Assembly (NCBI GenBank): GCA_030847615.1
Contig: JAUMIR010000004.1
Span: forward strand, 228,140,501 to 228,204,500
Direction of reading: 5' to 3'
DNA length: 64,000 nucleotides
DNA from: Gambelia wislizenii
Lineage: Eukaryota; Chordata; Lepidosauria; Squamata; Crotaphytidae
This document shows, piece by piece, positions 53,516 through 63,651 of the stretch (the first letter of the stretch is position 1; every line of letters starts with the position of its first letter). Below the pieces are notes generated by a model that saw only the letters and a program-made list of their open reading frames with translations, was not told the DNA's origin and did not search any database. The translations under genes were made by a program, and so were the position numbers.

Positions 53516-54870
53516 CTATAAATTATATACTGTTTTGAGTTTCTTCCATAATACAGCAATTAAACTTGAGCACCTTCAAGTTATAACCTGAAAGGGCTCT
53601 AATAGTTATATCTATGAGAAGCAAGGGGCACCAGTGTGGCTGGCAATGTGACTTCTTATTGGTTATAATCTTTCAGTAATAAATCTTTGTTTGAGTGGAC
53701 TACTCCCAGTACTGTGTAATGGGGTCTGACATTGGAGTGAGTGAAGGAGACAGGTTTTCATTGTTTTCCTTTTCCTTTCTGAAGATAAGATGGTACCATG
53801 AGGTTTCAAAGCTGTTTTCTGTATTATGTCATAATGTTACAGTGGGCGAGAACTGACACTTTGTGGGAGTTTTCTCCCCCTCCCCCTTTTGGTATGAATT
53901 GTTTCATTGCTTGGTAACCTCTCTCTCCTGGTAACTGCTATTCCTTGAAAGCAGAGCTTGGAAAGTGATATTTAAGAAGAAATAACACAATGATGACCTG
54001 AAGCCACAGATATCTGAACAGTGGCATGATGGTACACCACGTCCCAGATTATCATTCTACCACTTTTTGGCTATAGATGGCTTTGACATGCCCTCATTCA
54101 TTTTCCTTAAAAGTAGTTTCCCAAATATTTGTGAAAAAATGCAGGCTTAACTGTGAGAAATTAGTATAGTCTAAAGGAGCTGTGCAGCTAGTTTTGTGTG
54201 TCCAAGTGGGGCTTTATATTTGCTTTCTGGAACAGCTGTCCCCATGGCTCATTGAAAGCCATTTTTGAAACTGAGTGGACTTTCAAAGCAGCAATATATA
54301 TCACAGTCTGCTGATCACAAGGGAGAAAACTCAAAGCCCTCCTGGTTGGCAGCAGCTATGGCCAGAATAGGTTTTTTTTGGGGGGGGGGATCTGAATCTT
54401 GCTCTGGCAGAGCAGTGCAGTGGCTTGCAAATGGCAAGACATCTTTCTCCTGGACAGCTCAAAGGTAATTTAATTTATGTGGCTTTTGACAGTGTTTCCA
54501 CTTCATAGCAGTGCATTCATTTTCTGCTGATTCTGTGCTACTCTAAAGACTCATTTATGCTTTGCTGTTCATGCAATGTGCTGAGACACTTTAACATTGC
54601 CAAAGATCACCCAAACAAAGCAATGGAGGTTACCATTGACTGGAAGGGACAGAAATGCTGATGATACTATGGAGAGTAGCAAGAGAGTCTGCAAACTGAA
54701 CTTGTGGCTCAGCTGTTTACTTCAGGAGGCTGACTCTTATCTTCTCTTTAAAGTTTGTTTACATAGATTAAAATCTCATGGACATGTTACTGTGTCATGT
54801 GGTCCCAACCCTGCAGTAATACTGGAAACTGGAGTGTTTCCCCTATTCTGCAGATAGCACACCACTTTCT
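53516..54870. other. Unclassified DNA
   Basis: 1.35 kb without recognised gene or repeat. Confidence 0.5.
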
Positions 54871-55393
54871 GGCTTTTTTCTTCGCAAACGAAGATTCAGG
54901 AAGGACTCATCCCGCGCTTTCTGCAAGCATGCTGATGACTAGAAAGGCCAATCCGAGATAAACAAGTCTGGTTGCAGAAAGCACAGCAGAAGGTCTCCTT
55001 GGGTGATGTTTTTGGGTTGTGATTCTTTCTGCGTTGTCGTTTCTCTTCAAGATTTGTTCGTCGTGAGTTCTCAAATAAGGCTGCAGCATTGTGGATAGTG
55101 CGTCTCCATGCCTCCCGATGTGAGGCCAGGGCGGACCACTGTTGGTGATCAATTTGGCCAAGCCTGAGATGTTGTTTCAGGGAGTCTTTGTATCGCTTTT
55201 TTGGAGCGCCCCTCTTACGCTGACCCGTGGTGAGTTCACCGTAGAGTAGTATTTTTGGGAGGCGATGGTCCTCCATCCTAGAAACGTGCCCTGCCCAGCG
55301 CAGCTGTGTTCTCAATATCATGGCCTCAATGCTGGTGATCCCTGCTTGCTCAAGGACAGCAACATTCTGCAGATTGCGCACCACTAATTTCAA
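54868..55393 (-). pseudogene. Zinc-finger-tailed LINE, ORF2 C-terminal remnant, copy 2
   Basis: On the minus strand 165 codons are open: NVAVLEQAGITSIEAMILRT, WAGHVSRMEDHRLPKILLYG, KKRYKDSLKQHLRLGQID, EKRQRRKNHNPKTSPKETF, CCAFCNQTCLSRIGLSSHQH. It is close to copy 1 (48964-49720), with no stop in this part, so it is younger or by chance intact. The element starts abruptly near 55393 (5' truncation in the linker before the finger). After the stop come about 35 bases with the hairpin at 54879-54894, then unrelated DNA. Only the C-terminal tail is encoded, so there is no enzyme activity. Clade not assigned. Confidence 0.8.
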
Positions 55394-55428
55394 GATAAAG
55401 GAAATACAGTACAGAGCAGAGCCTGGAA

Positions 55429-55528
55429 ATCTTGCTGTTTTGGACTACAAGTCCCAAAATCTTCTGGCACCATGAACATGTTTTCTGGGAGATTCTGAGA
55501 ACTGTAGTTTAAAAGATAACTTGGCCAA
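55429..55528. mobile_element. Palindromic MITE (family F), copy 3
   Basis: GCCTGGAAATCTTGCTGTTT to AAAGATAACTTGGCCAAGC, with 'GGACTACAAGTCCC' against 'AGAACTGTAGTTT'. Same family as 13374 and 13546. Confidence 0.55.
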
Positions 55529-56186
55529 GCTCTAATTCTGAGGAATGTCTGCAGTTTATGTTTTGCAGAGGAATTAAACTATTGTACGTAACAGAAAAAA
55601 GGTCAAACTAACACCTGGTTTTAAATGCTGTTGCCTTTCCCCTCACTCCCTTTTACAGCCTGACTGGTCCAAACCTCAGAAGTGTAGGAGAGGGTTTCCT
55701 GATGAGTTACGAGCACATGTTAGGTAGAGCTGCCAACTCTAATTCCTTGTTCATTATGTTTTCAGCTTGGCTTTCACTGCTTTTCTTCCCTCACACCTAA
55801 CTGAAAATCCTTGATGGCACAGAATGCATTGTGATGTAACTGTGTTGATGTTGTGAAGGCAATGAACAATAAAGAAAAAAGGAGCAAAATGGAATAGATA
55901 AAACAGAATGTAATGAATTAGAGTATAATATTAAACATAGAATTAAAAATAACATTAAGTATAAAATATTTATATTATAGGATAAAACAGCAACAACATC
56001 ATAAAGTGCTAATACCTCTAATGCTAGGACAGCATCCTACACTGACAAGCTGTTGCTGTCACACAAAAACTAGGTACCTTGGCTGTAATTTAAGAAAACT
56101 GGTCAGCCAAAAGATAATCAATGTAAAACACTTCAGATCTCCATGGCATACTTTGTAAAATTTCTTTAATAAAGTGACATTGAAGA

Positions 56187-56629
56187 TCACAGTAGAAAGA
56201 GATATAAAAAATGCTTCACCACAGTTTCTACTTTCTCTGTCTCACAAGGACATAAGTGTTCACAGTATGGTACATTATTATAGCTTCCCTTTGATACTGT
56301 AGATGGAAGCACACTGAATTTCATAGAATCATAGAGTTGGAAGAAACCACAAGGGCCATCCAGTCCAACCCTCACAATGACATCCTTGCCAGGGTGAAGG
56401 CTTTTCTGTATTTTGGAATAGTTAGATTGATCAGATAATCAACAGGAAAAAGAGCCTGCTCTCTGTCTCTAAAAGCTGCAAAAATGGAAGCTGCACTTAT
56501 GTGATTTTGCAACTCAGTGTCCCAGATGCACTGATGTAAATTTTCTGTAGCTTTCATATAACCCATTGGGAGAAGCTCAGCAATGCTCTGCCACATACTG
56601 GGCAGGCTGATCTTAAATACTCCCTCCAC
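56187..56629 (-). pseudogene. LINE C-terminal Cys-rich region
   Basis: From 56629: VFKISLPSMWQSIAELLPMG, then LTIPKYRKAFTLARMSL, the CR1 insertion, then VLPSTVSKGSYNNVPYCEHL and CPCETEKVETVVKHFLYLF. The L-C-P-C...E-T-x-x-H-x-L pattern is the conserved C-terminal Cys/His block of this LINE type, thought to bind nucleic acid. One more C-terminal run (KEILQSMPWRSEVFYIDYLL) follows to about 56050 before a stop. Confidence 0.65.
56318..56372 (-). mobile_element. CR1 3' tip inside the LINE
   Basis: TTTCATAGAATCATAGAGTT, GGAAGAAACCACAAGGGCC, ATCCAGTCCAACCCT: 55 bp of antisense CR1 end. CACACTGA (56310-56317) and CACAATGA (56373-56380) flank it, 7 of 8 identical; the LINE reading frame is continuous across the site if it is removed. 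Confidence 0.85.
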
Positions 56630-57405
56630 CTGAGAGAAGTGAAGAATGAGAGCAGCTCACTCCAGTCCTGCCTACTGGCCAATGACTTCAACTAAATTTG
56701 AAACCATTGGCTGGCAGTTTCTGCCCTTCAGATGGGCTGCACTGGACTCTGGGAAGGGGAAGTAGGCAGAAGCTGCACTGGCACCCCCCGCAGCACTACA
56801 CCTCCACCCCAGACCACAAAGCTGCCGCCAGTAAGTTGGGCAGCCCATTTTGTTAGAACCCTGTGAGACTTAACACTTTCTCATCTACTATCTTTTCCCA
56901 CCTTGACTGAAATATATTACCAAAGGTTGGGGTGGGGATGGGGCGCAGGCCTTTAGGCATGAATAACATTTTAAAACAAATATTTAACTTGTATATCCAG
57001 ATCTGTGACTCAATAGAAATTTGATCAGTCTTTAACCATAAAAATACATTGGACACACAGCTTGGAAGGCTGTGAATACTTCTCAAAAATTTTGTTTGAA
57101 CAGATTCTAGAGCCACAAAATTGCTAAACACACACACTTGTGCTCCATATAATATTTGTGGTAAGAACTTTCCATTGAATACTTGAATTACTGAGGATAC
57201 AAGCTGGCCTCCCTTAACATTAAAAAAAAAATGAAATAATTGAGTTATAACTCTGTTGTGTCTTTGCGCTTAAGGCACTTGAGCTCTCCAGAAACCAGTA
57301 GATTGAAAAATTACTCCCAAATATTTATAAATTTTGACCTGTTTGATTAGACGCCCATTGATTTGCCAGTGATGTTTATACTGTTTCTGAGTAAAAACTA
57401 AAAAT

Positions 57406-57783
57406 TTAGATTTCATAATTAATTGCCGGATGTCCAGTATTGCAATAGATATCCAGAGCTCTTAATAGCCATCTCAGACCTACACATGACAATAACAGAA
57501 GTACTGCATCATCTGCATAGATTAGGATAGATCCGGATCTCCCTGCTAATTTAGGTGGATGAAAATTTATTTCAGAAAGTGTCTTAACCAAGGAATTCAT
57601 ATAAATGTTGAACAGAGTAGGGGTTAGAACATTGCCTTGTTTTATTCCAATATGTGTTGGTATTAATCTAATCAAATGGCTTTCATAATTACATCTCACT
57701 CACAGATAAGTTTTATCACAAAGACTGCGAATAAGAATCAGCAGGTACCTGTCAATGTTGGTGACCTCAGGTTTATGCCATAG
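57406..57783 (-). pseudogene. LINE reverse transcriptase, YADD half
   Basis: After the MITE the frame resumes LWHKPEVTNIDRYLLILIRS, a TGA within DKTYL*VRC, then IPTHIGIKQGNVLTPTLFN and SGSILIYADDAVLLLLSCVG. QG.VL.P.LFN.Y is motif B and YADD (codons at 57508-57519) is the catalytic motif C. Downstream (57160-57405) KYLGVIFQSTGFW marks the thumb start. It is a pseudogene because of the stop, the frameshift and the insertion. It continues as LESVQTKFLRSIHSLPSCVS at 56853-57137. Confidence 0.8.
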
Positions 57784-58001
57784 GTTGGTGACACACTGCA
57801 GACATAATGCAGTTTGACACCACTTTAACTACCATGGCTCAGTGCTCTGGAATTCTGGGATTTGTAGGTTTGTGAGATATTTAGCCTTCTCTGTCAGAGA
57901 CCTCTGGTGCCCCAACAAACTACAAGTCCCAGGATTCCATAGGATGGAGCTATGATAGTAAAAGCAGTGTCAAACTGCATTATTTCTGGAGTGTGTCAGC
58001 A
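57784..58001. mobile_element. Palindromic hAT-like MITE (family G) inside the LINE
   Basis: TTGGTGACACACTGCAGAC to CTGGAGTGTGTCAGCA, with 'GTTTGACACCACTTTAACTA' against 'AAAGCAGTGTCAAACTGCA'. GCCATAG flanks both sides (57777-57783 and 58002-58008), and an eighth base differs. It lies exactly between reverse-transcriptase motifs A and B. Confidence 0.88.
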
Positions 58002-58010
58002 GCCATAGTT

Positions 58011-58452
58011 TTATCTCTTGGGATCATGTCAAATGCAGACTTAAAGTCTATAAAAGCTGTGTAAAGTGTCCTCCCAGCTGGGGAAGAATCTTTTTCTAAT
58101 AAGTGCTGTAACATTAATCCCTAGTCAACTGGTGAGCACCCAGACATAAAGTACACTTGCTCTTCCTCCAGGAAATCTTGTTTCTCTATCCAGCTTTATA
58201 GTTTCTCTAGAAGATGACTAGCATACAACTTGCTGATGATACTTAAAAGACTAATTGGTCTGTAATTGGTAAGGTCTGATCTTTTACCTTTTTTTTGTAG
58301 ATTGGAATGATTATTGCAAGCTCCCAATCAGATGGACTACAAGCAGTCTGATCAATACATGCAAACAGAACAGCTAAAACTGGTGTGCACCACTCCAAAT
58401 TTAACTTAAACAGTTCAGGGGGTATGTAATCACTACCTGAAGCTTTGCACAT
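58011..58452 (-). pseudogene. LINE reverse transcriptase, N-terminal half
   Basis: CKASGSDYIPPELFKLNLEW and IIIPIYKKK (58452 to about 58290), a frameshift at the T-run near 58287-58295, then RSDLTNYRPISLLSIISKLY and, after two stops, TLYTAFIDFKSAFDMIPRDK. GSDxIPPE.FK, NYRPISLLS and the A-motif F-I-D-F-K-S-A-F-D are the standard first blocks of LINE reverse transcriptases; the FxDxxxAFD aspartate is a catalytic metal ligand. It ends at the MITE insertion. Confidence 0.75.
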
Positions 58453-58772
58453 TTAAGTCCAGAAATGAGTCTGCCAATTTCAGATGATGAAACAGGGTTA
58501 ATCAGGAAGACCTTCACAGTCTTGTGGTGTTAATGAGTCTCCAGGTTGCCTTCCTACATACATAATGCTGAAAAATGATTCCCAGGTCTTCCCAGGAATA
58601 TGAAAATATAATCCATTTAAGTTGCTTTGCCAACCCTTCGACACTATTTTCCAAAAAGTAGCTGAATCATGAGTCTGTGATGCAACAATTAACTTCTGCC
58701 AATTCATTCTTATTGCCTGTTTCTTTTTTCCCTTAATTAATTTTTGATATTTCTTCTTTAGTGAGTGCTATT

Positions 58773-59354
58773 CTACAGGTAAAGATGCCATGTGCAACTT
58801 GCTGTATAAATTATATTTTTCAACAAGAATTTCTTCCTAGCTAAACACTTTTGGTCAAACCAAGGCTTAGATATGTAAGGGCGGGTGTGCTGTCTGGGAA
58901 GATTTTCGCATAACAAACAATTTTGCAGATATACAATTAGATTCTTATGTGAACATAAAACATCTTCTGGTGATCTTACAGACAGCTGGGAATCTCTTAA
59001 TCTAAGGGAGCTTTCTGAGTGTAGCAGATTGATTGAGGCTTGCTTTAATTTAACAGTCCATTTAACACAAGAAAATCTTAAATCAGCCTCCAGTCTTAAC
59101 CTAGGTTCAAACTCAGCATAAAATCTTTTTGCGTCCGGATTTAAGACTGCAATTAAAAGATGATCACTTTCTGCATGTACAGATACCCTGAAACGTGATA
59201 CCTGATTTAAGAAGCTATGAGATACCATTAGATAATCAATTATTGATGCCCTAGTGCCAGATGTAAATATAAATTTACCATATTTATCTCCCTCAACTCC
59301 CCCATCAGTAGCACTAAGCCTAAGTTCTTTCCCATTTGTTGAAGGAACAAACAA
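58773..59354 (-). pseudogene. LINE endonuclease end and linker
   Basis: A 193-codon open stretch. GKFIFTSGTRASIIDYLMVS followed by ESDHLLIAVL matches the end of the APE-type endonuclease: the SRASxIDY strand and the SDHxPI motif with its catalytic Asp-His pair. This enzyme nicks the target DNA. Then comes a Cys/charged linker ending HTRPYISKPWFDQKCLARKK, the KPWFD block that precedes the reverse transcriptase in such elements. The first part of the endonuclease is missing (5' truncation at about 59360). Confidence 0.7.
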
Positions 59355-59547
59355 GCAAAATCTAGTCTGCCCTTTGCATTATTTTAAAAATTTTATGTAT
59401 ATTTTTGCTATCTATACTGGACTGCTATGGAATAAAAACATGGGAAGGAGGAAAAAAATCAATTAGAAGGTTTTACCCAGGCTTGCTGGGTAAAAAATTA
59501 ATGCATCTAGAAGACCAGAATAGAGGAGCTAAGGGGATCTTATAGGA

Positions 59548-59923
59548 CAGTGGTTCTTAACCTGTTGTCCAGGGACTCCCAGGGGTCCATGCTGTCCTTA
59601 CAGGGGTTCTTTGAAGGCTTGAAGGCTGCTTTTCCCACCTCCTCCCTTCAGTGGAGTGTCCACATGACAGGTGCCAAGGCAAAGGCTGGCTGGCTTGTCC
59701 TGCACATTGCTATTCAATCTGTTCTAGTTACAAACCTGCAGGAAGAAGCAGAAGAAAAGTCTTCTTTCTCCCTCCAGTGCCTCTGAGGGAAGGTTTAATG
59801 GATGGTGTAATTGTATTGTTATTGTTATTGTTAGGGTTTTAAATCTTGAGTTTAGTCTTGGGGCCATGGCTACAAGAGGCATTTAAAGAGGGTCCCTGGT
59901 AAAGAAAAGGTTAAGAGCCACTG
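59548..59923 (+). mobile_element. hAT-like MITE (CAGTGGTTCTTAACC), complete
   Basis: 15-bp TIR CAGTGGTTCTTAACC / GGTTAAGAGCCACTG, 376 bp, 8-bp flanks TTATAGGA (59540-59547) and TTCTAGGA (59924-59931), 7 of 8 alike. This is the intact reference for the split copy at 383-2244. Non-coding; the 78-codon frame in it has no domain. Confidence 0.88.
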
Positions 59924-59939
59924 TTCTAGGACAAAGATT

Positions 59940-60099
59940 TTCCCGTTTTGAGTGCCTCAGTAGACAAAGACCTCTCCCATGTTCCCAATGACAGAGTAAC
60001 AAGAAGTGCAAGAGGACCTTTCCTGATGATATCAATAGAATAACAAGATTGTAGGGGAATCAGTCTTTGGTGTATCCTGGCCCTAGCCCATTACTCCCA
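59940..60099. other. Unclassified DNA
   Basis: Nothing recognised. Confidence 0.5.
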
Positions 60100-60703
60100 G
60101 GGTCTGTCTAAACAGTTAAAATGCCTTTCATGGAATTCACTGGCAATCCTACCTATCTAAACAGGATCCAGTACCAATCCACACTGTTTGGAAGAAGGGG
60201 GGCCCAAAACGGCAAAAACAACGGGGTAACAGCCTTTGCAGATTTCCCTGTACTCTTTCACAAACTGTGAGGTAGGTGCACAGTTTTGCTCATTTGACTA
60301 TTGAACAATAAAAACCTCGAAGGGAAGCACAAAGCTGATTGGTCGAGGGAGAGAGGGGGTGGGGCTTGCTAGCAGGGCAAGCGCCCGCAGCCACCATATT
60401 GGATTTTCGCCTTAGCGATCACTCGCTAAGGTGATAAAAAGGATCAGTATTTTCTGTTTTGCTTTCTTATAAAATTGAAGAATCACTCTATCGCACCAGC
60501 ACACCCTGGGATGACTTAAAAAAACAAACAAACAGCAGTGGTAAGAACTAACATGAATAAATCACTCACCGTTGCCATCAGGAATGTGAGGCTTATGGGG
60601 GCTTCTGAGGCCAGAAAAAAACGTTTGGACATGTCGCTGCTGCTGCGAGATGCCAATACTATGAGGTATTTGGGATTTTTTTCCCCCTTGTGTAGATGGG
60701 CTC
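60100..60703 (-). mobile_element. Harbinger-like MITE, family B, full-length copy
   Basis: GGGTCTGTCTAAACAG to TGTGTAGATGGGCTC, the decayed TIR of 16368-16961, with matching interior along its length: 'ATCACTCGCTAAGGTGATAA', 'GATCAGTATTTTCTGTTTTG', 'CAGGCAAGCGCC'-like block. 604 bp. Flanking CCA / CAA are too degraded to prove the 3-bp duplication. Confidence 0.75.
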
Positions 60704-61574
60704 CAAGTGTCTGTGTGTAGTGCTTTAAAATAGTTGTTTTGTGATCAGATGGGAGGTGTTGTGGGGAAAGTTGAGTTGTTTCTACTGGGTTTTGGTTTAG
60801 AGGCTAAACAAAGCTCTCTTGAAGAGAACAACATTATTATTGTCTTCTCACATATTTTGGTGGCACAGATTCATGACTGAAGCGGATCTGTAGCATTCAC
60901 TTCTGTTTGTGTGCAGCGCCTCCATGAATGTATGATAGCTTTTGTTGACCTCTTGTGGTATAGTGTAGTCAACTAACATTATACGAATAGAGGGCTGTTC
61001 TGTGTTTTTTCTTCTTGAAAGCCCTGAGTGAGCTTTTTTTTTAATGGAGAACTGTGTTAAGAGAGAGAAAAATACCGCTCTCATAGGCAAATCCTTCTTA
61101 TCACCTACAGCTCTGGAAGCAATGCCCATAGATCTCTGGGCTATCTGAGGGCTACAGTGTCCACAGATGTAGCAGCCACTATGTTTGATCATATTAGTGG
61201 TGTAATTCTGGCGTGCCTAGATATTTTAAAGCGTAGACCCAGTAGGCCTGCCTAGATATTTTAAAGGGTAGGCTCATTGTTATCATGGGTCTCATTACTG
61301 ACCTCTTTGTGGGGTTAATAGAAAACAAATTGGAAACTTATTTTCAGTTTTTGAATTTTTAAATCAGAAAATCCGCATTGGCAGACTTCACCAGACCCCC
61401 AAATGCCTTATATTCTTTGTTTTATCTTGGGTTCACATTTTGCTTTGTGTGTTTAATACAGAATCATGGCCTGTGAAGATCTGTAGTTCAATGTAATGTG
61501 TTAAATTTTTGAAGTGGCAGTCCAGTCATGTTGATGCAAAACAGGCTGTTATTCAATAGTGTGGAAAGAAAGCA
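60704..61574. other. Unclassified DNA
   Basis: No gene or repeat family is recognised. A short tandem 'GCCTGCCTAGATATTTTAAAG'-like repeat lies at 61213-61268. Confidence 0.5.
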
Positions 61575-61793
61575 CAGTGGGCCCTTGGTATCCTTTGGGG
61601 TTTGGTTCCAAGGACCCCCTGTGGATACAAAAATCTGTGGATGCTCAAGTCCCATTACATACAATGGCGGAGTAAAATGGTGTCTCTTACATAAAATGGC
61701 AAAATTAAGGTTTGCTTTTTGGAATTTTTTTTTGGGGGGGGGAATATTTTCAAGCCGTGGATGGTTGAATCCGTGGATGCAGAGGGCCAACTA
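61575..61793 (+). mobile_element. Tigger-like MITE (CAGTGGGCCC), copy 6
   Basis: CAGTGGGCCCTTGGTATCC to GATGCAGAGGGCCAACTA; interior 'GGTTTGGTTCCAAGGACCCC' and 'ATGGCAAAATTAAGGTTTGC'. Right flank TA, left CA. Confidence 0.82.
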
Positions 61794-61954
61794 TATTATC
61801 ATTGCTAAGCTTACATTGTTCTTGAGTTAGAATTCTATTTGTGGTTCAAATAGTTTCTTTATTCATATATAAAGGTGGAGGCTAATTAGGGATTTGCAGG
61901 AGGGAGCAGCTGAACACTTTCCCTCTCCTTCCTTAAATTCAGCCTGGCTTACTA

Positions 61955-62421
61955 CAGTTGGACCTTCACACTCGCAGGGGCTAGGGGCACAGACCCCCAC
62001 AAAAGTGGAAAAGCCACAAATATCATAAGCCCCCCCCCCAAGCATGCTGCAGACTCCTTCCAATGGTGCCAGCCCATTACTCCCTTGCCACCACAATGCC
62101 TAGCCAGATGTGAAACCCATTCCCCGCCCCATTCATCTTCCTCCCACCCCCTGGAAAGAGAGTGACAGGCTTGCACTGTTGGAAGGAGAGGAGATTGAGA
62201 GGAGTTGGGTGGGGAAGGAGTTTAAAATCTGACAGAGGCATCATGGAGGCAAGTTGGGAGAGGGAGTGACAGACTGGCGTTATTGGAAGGAGAGGAGATC
62301 GAGAGGAGGATTGGGAGAAAGAGGAGTGGGGTGGGGAAGTCGAGCTAGTTCAGCAGCTGCTACAAACTCATGAATAATCAAATCCTCAAAAGAAAAACCT
62401 GCGAATGTGGAGGGCCAACTG
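61955..62421 (+). mobile_element. Tigger-like element, long form (467 bp)
   Basis: TA at 61953-61954 and 62422-62423. The 24-bp ends (CAGTTGGACCTTCACACTCG... and ...CGAATGTGGAGGGCCAACTG) agree at 21 positions. The interior differs from the 230-bp family: GC- and GA-rich, with two copies of a 'GGAGAGGAGAT(T/C)GAGAGGAG' unit at 62184 and 62289. No transposase. Confidence 0.8.
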
Positions 62422-62744
62422 TATGTGTGGCTGAACAGGGTAAGTTGAGGGAGCATGTAGATGATGGACTGTCAGACAAGGAAGGCTTCAGCTCTTTAGC
62501 TCTCTTTGCCTCATTTGATAACTTCCCCTCTTCTTCCCTACTTCATAAGTGAACAACACGTGGCTGCTAGTCACAAGTTCAATTTGGCCCTTAAGTTCCA
62601 CTAAACCCAATGGCACTTACTCCCACCTAAGTGTTTGTAGGACTCCAGCCAATCCACAGAATATATGTATCCTAAGTATTTCGTTTCGATTGTTGAAAGA
62701 GAATGCTGTTTGTTTGATACATGATGGGAACTGTACTCTGTAAA

Positions 62745-63086
62745 CAGGGTTGCCAGAGTAAACTGGAGATGGCTCCTGTACCTTTAATGGTTGTATAAAG
62801 GAGGGATGAATACCCAGTGCTGTAGGCTATATTTCAGACAACTGGCATAACCACCTCTGACTATTCCTTGCCTAAGAAAACCTTGTGAGGTCACCGTAAG
62901 TTGACACACAACTTGAAGGCATATATACACATACACGCACACACACAGGTGGGGATTTCAGCATGTGCTGCTTGTTAACTTTGCTTGTTAATTGGTTGTG
63001 TGACAAGCAACACCTGTTGAAATTCTCTCTCTTATATAGTCATTAAAGGTAGAGGGGCCCTCTCTAGTTTTCAGTTTGGCAACCCT
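62745..63086. mobile_element. hAT-like MITE (AGGGTTGCCA) with nested SINE
   Basis: Left CAGGGTTGCCAGAGTAAACTG and 'CCTGTACCTTTAATG'; right 'CATTAAAGGTAGAGGGGCCC' and TTTTCAGTTTGGCAACCCT form about 45-bp imperfect TIRs. The 5S-Sauria piece at 62808-62948 interrupts it. Flanking 8-mers agree only partly. Confidence 0.65.
62808..62948 (+). mobile_element. 5S-Sauria SINE, 5'-truncated
   Basis: Begins with the last 5S bases (AATACCCAGTGCTGTAGGCT), then 'ACCACCTCTGACTATTCCTT', 'GCCTAAGAAAACC', 'CACCGTAAGTTGACACACAAC', 'TTGAAGGC' and a (CA)n tail. Same family as 160-382, opposite strand. Confidence 0.85.
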
Positions 63087-63498
63087 ATTAAACATCGGAA
63101 GGAATCATGTTGCCCCCAAAATATTAAATATTGCTGTTGTGATGCAATGAATGCTATATGGAGGAACTTAATAGTACAGTGCCTCTCAGCATGTGGTGGT
63201 ATCATGATTCTTTAGCGATGCTTATAGTCTTGTGCTGTTGAATTAAAAAAGAGAATCCAGATACAATGAGTAAAGATAGCCCTTGATGAGTCATTATATT
63301 GTTGATGAATCACTGATACTGTATATTGTTGCAGCAATTATGTAATGATGGTTTATGTAACTTGCCTTGGCTGAAAGACATTGCTCTTCAGTGTTCTGGT
63401 AATAGCTGCAATTCCAGTCTTTCCCATCAGGAATAATTCCTTGCTAAAAGAGTGTAAGGGTTGTTTTGTGTGTATTCAGAGGCAGATGGTTACTTTTA
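63087..63498. other. Unclassified DNA
   Basis: Nothing recognised. Confidence 0.5.

Positions 63499-63529
<31 letters not shown>
63499..63529 (+). repeat. (TATC)n microsatellite
   Basis: Seven to eight units, directly before a TTTTTATTAAAGG sequence. Confidence 0.95.
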
Positions 63530-63651
63530 TTTTATTAAAGGTTTTAACATCACACTAAAAGATATTAGAAAAGATAAAAGAAAAGAAAGAAAAAAAGAAA
63601 GAAAAGAGACCAAAAAAAAAAGGAAAGAAAGAAAGGAAAAAAGAAAGAAAA
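63530..63651 (-). mobile_element. Possible LINE (L1-like) 3' tail and A-rich run
   Basis: TTTTTATTAAAGGTTTTAAC looks like the antisense of an AATAAA-bearing LINE end; 63566-63651 is an almost pure AAAG run. The (TATC)n would then be the tail. Beyond 63652 nothing is recognised. Confidence 0.3.

Larger units (their letters stand above)
55865..59360 (-). mobile_element. APE-type LINE, 5'-truncated and broken
   Basis: A 3.4-kb minus-strand element. From 59354 downward it runs endonuclease end, linker, reverse transcriptase, thumb/C-terminal region, then an AT-rich 3' UTR ending near AACAATAAAG. A hAT MITE (57784-58001), a CR1 (56318-56372) and an unexplained stretch of about 200 bp (56645-56850) interrupt it. 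Several frameshifts and stops are present. Layout and motifs suggest a lizard LINE of the CR1/L2/I-like range; Vingi is one possibility I cannot test. Confidence 0.75.
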
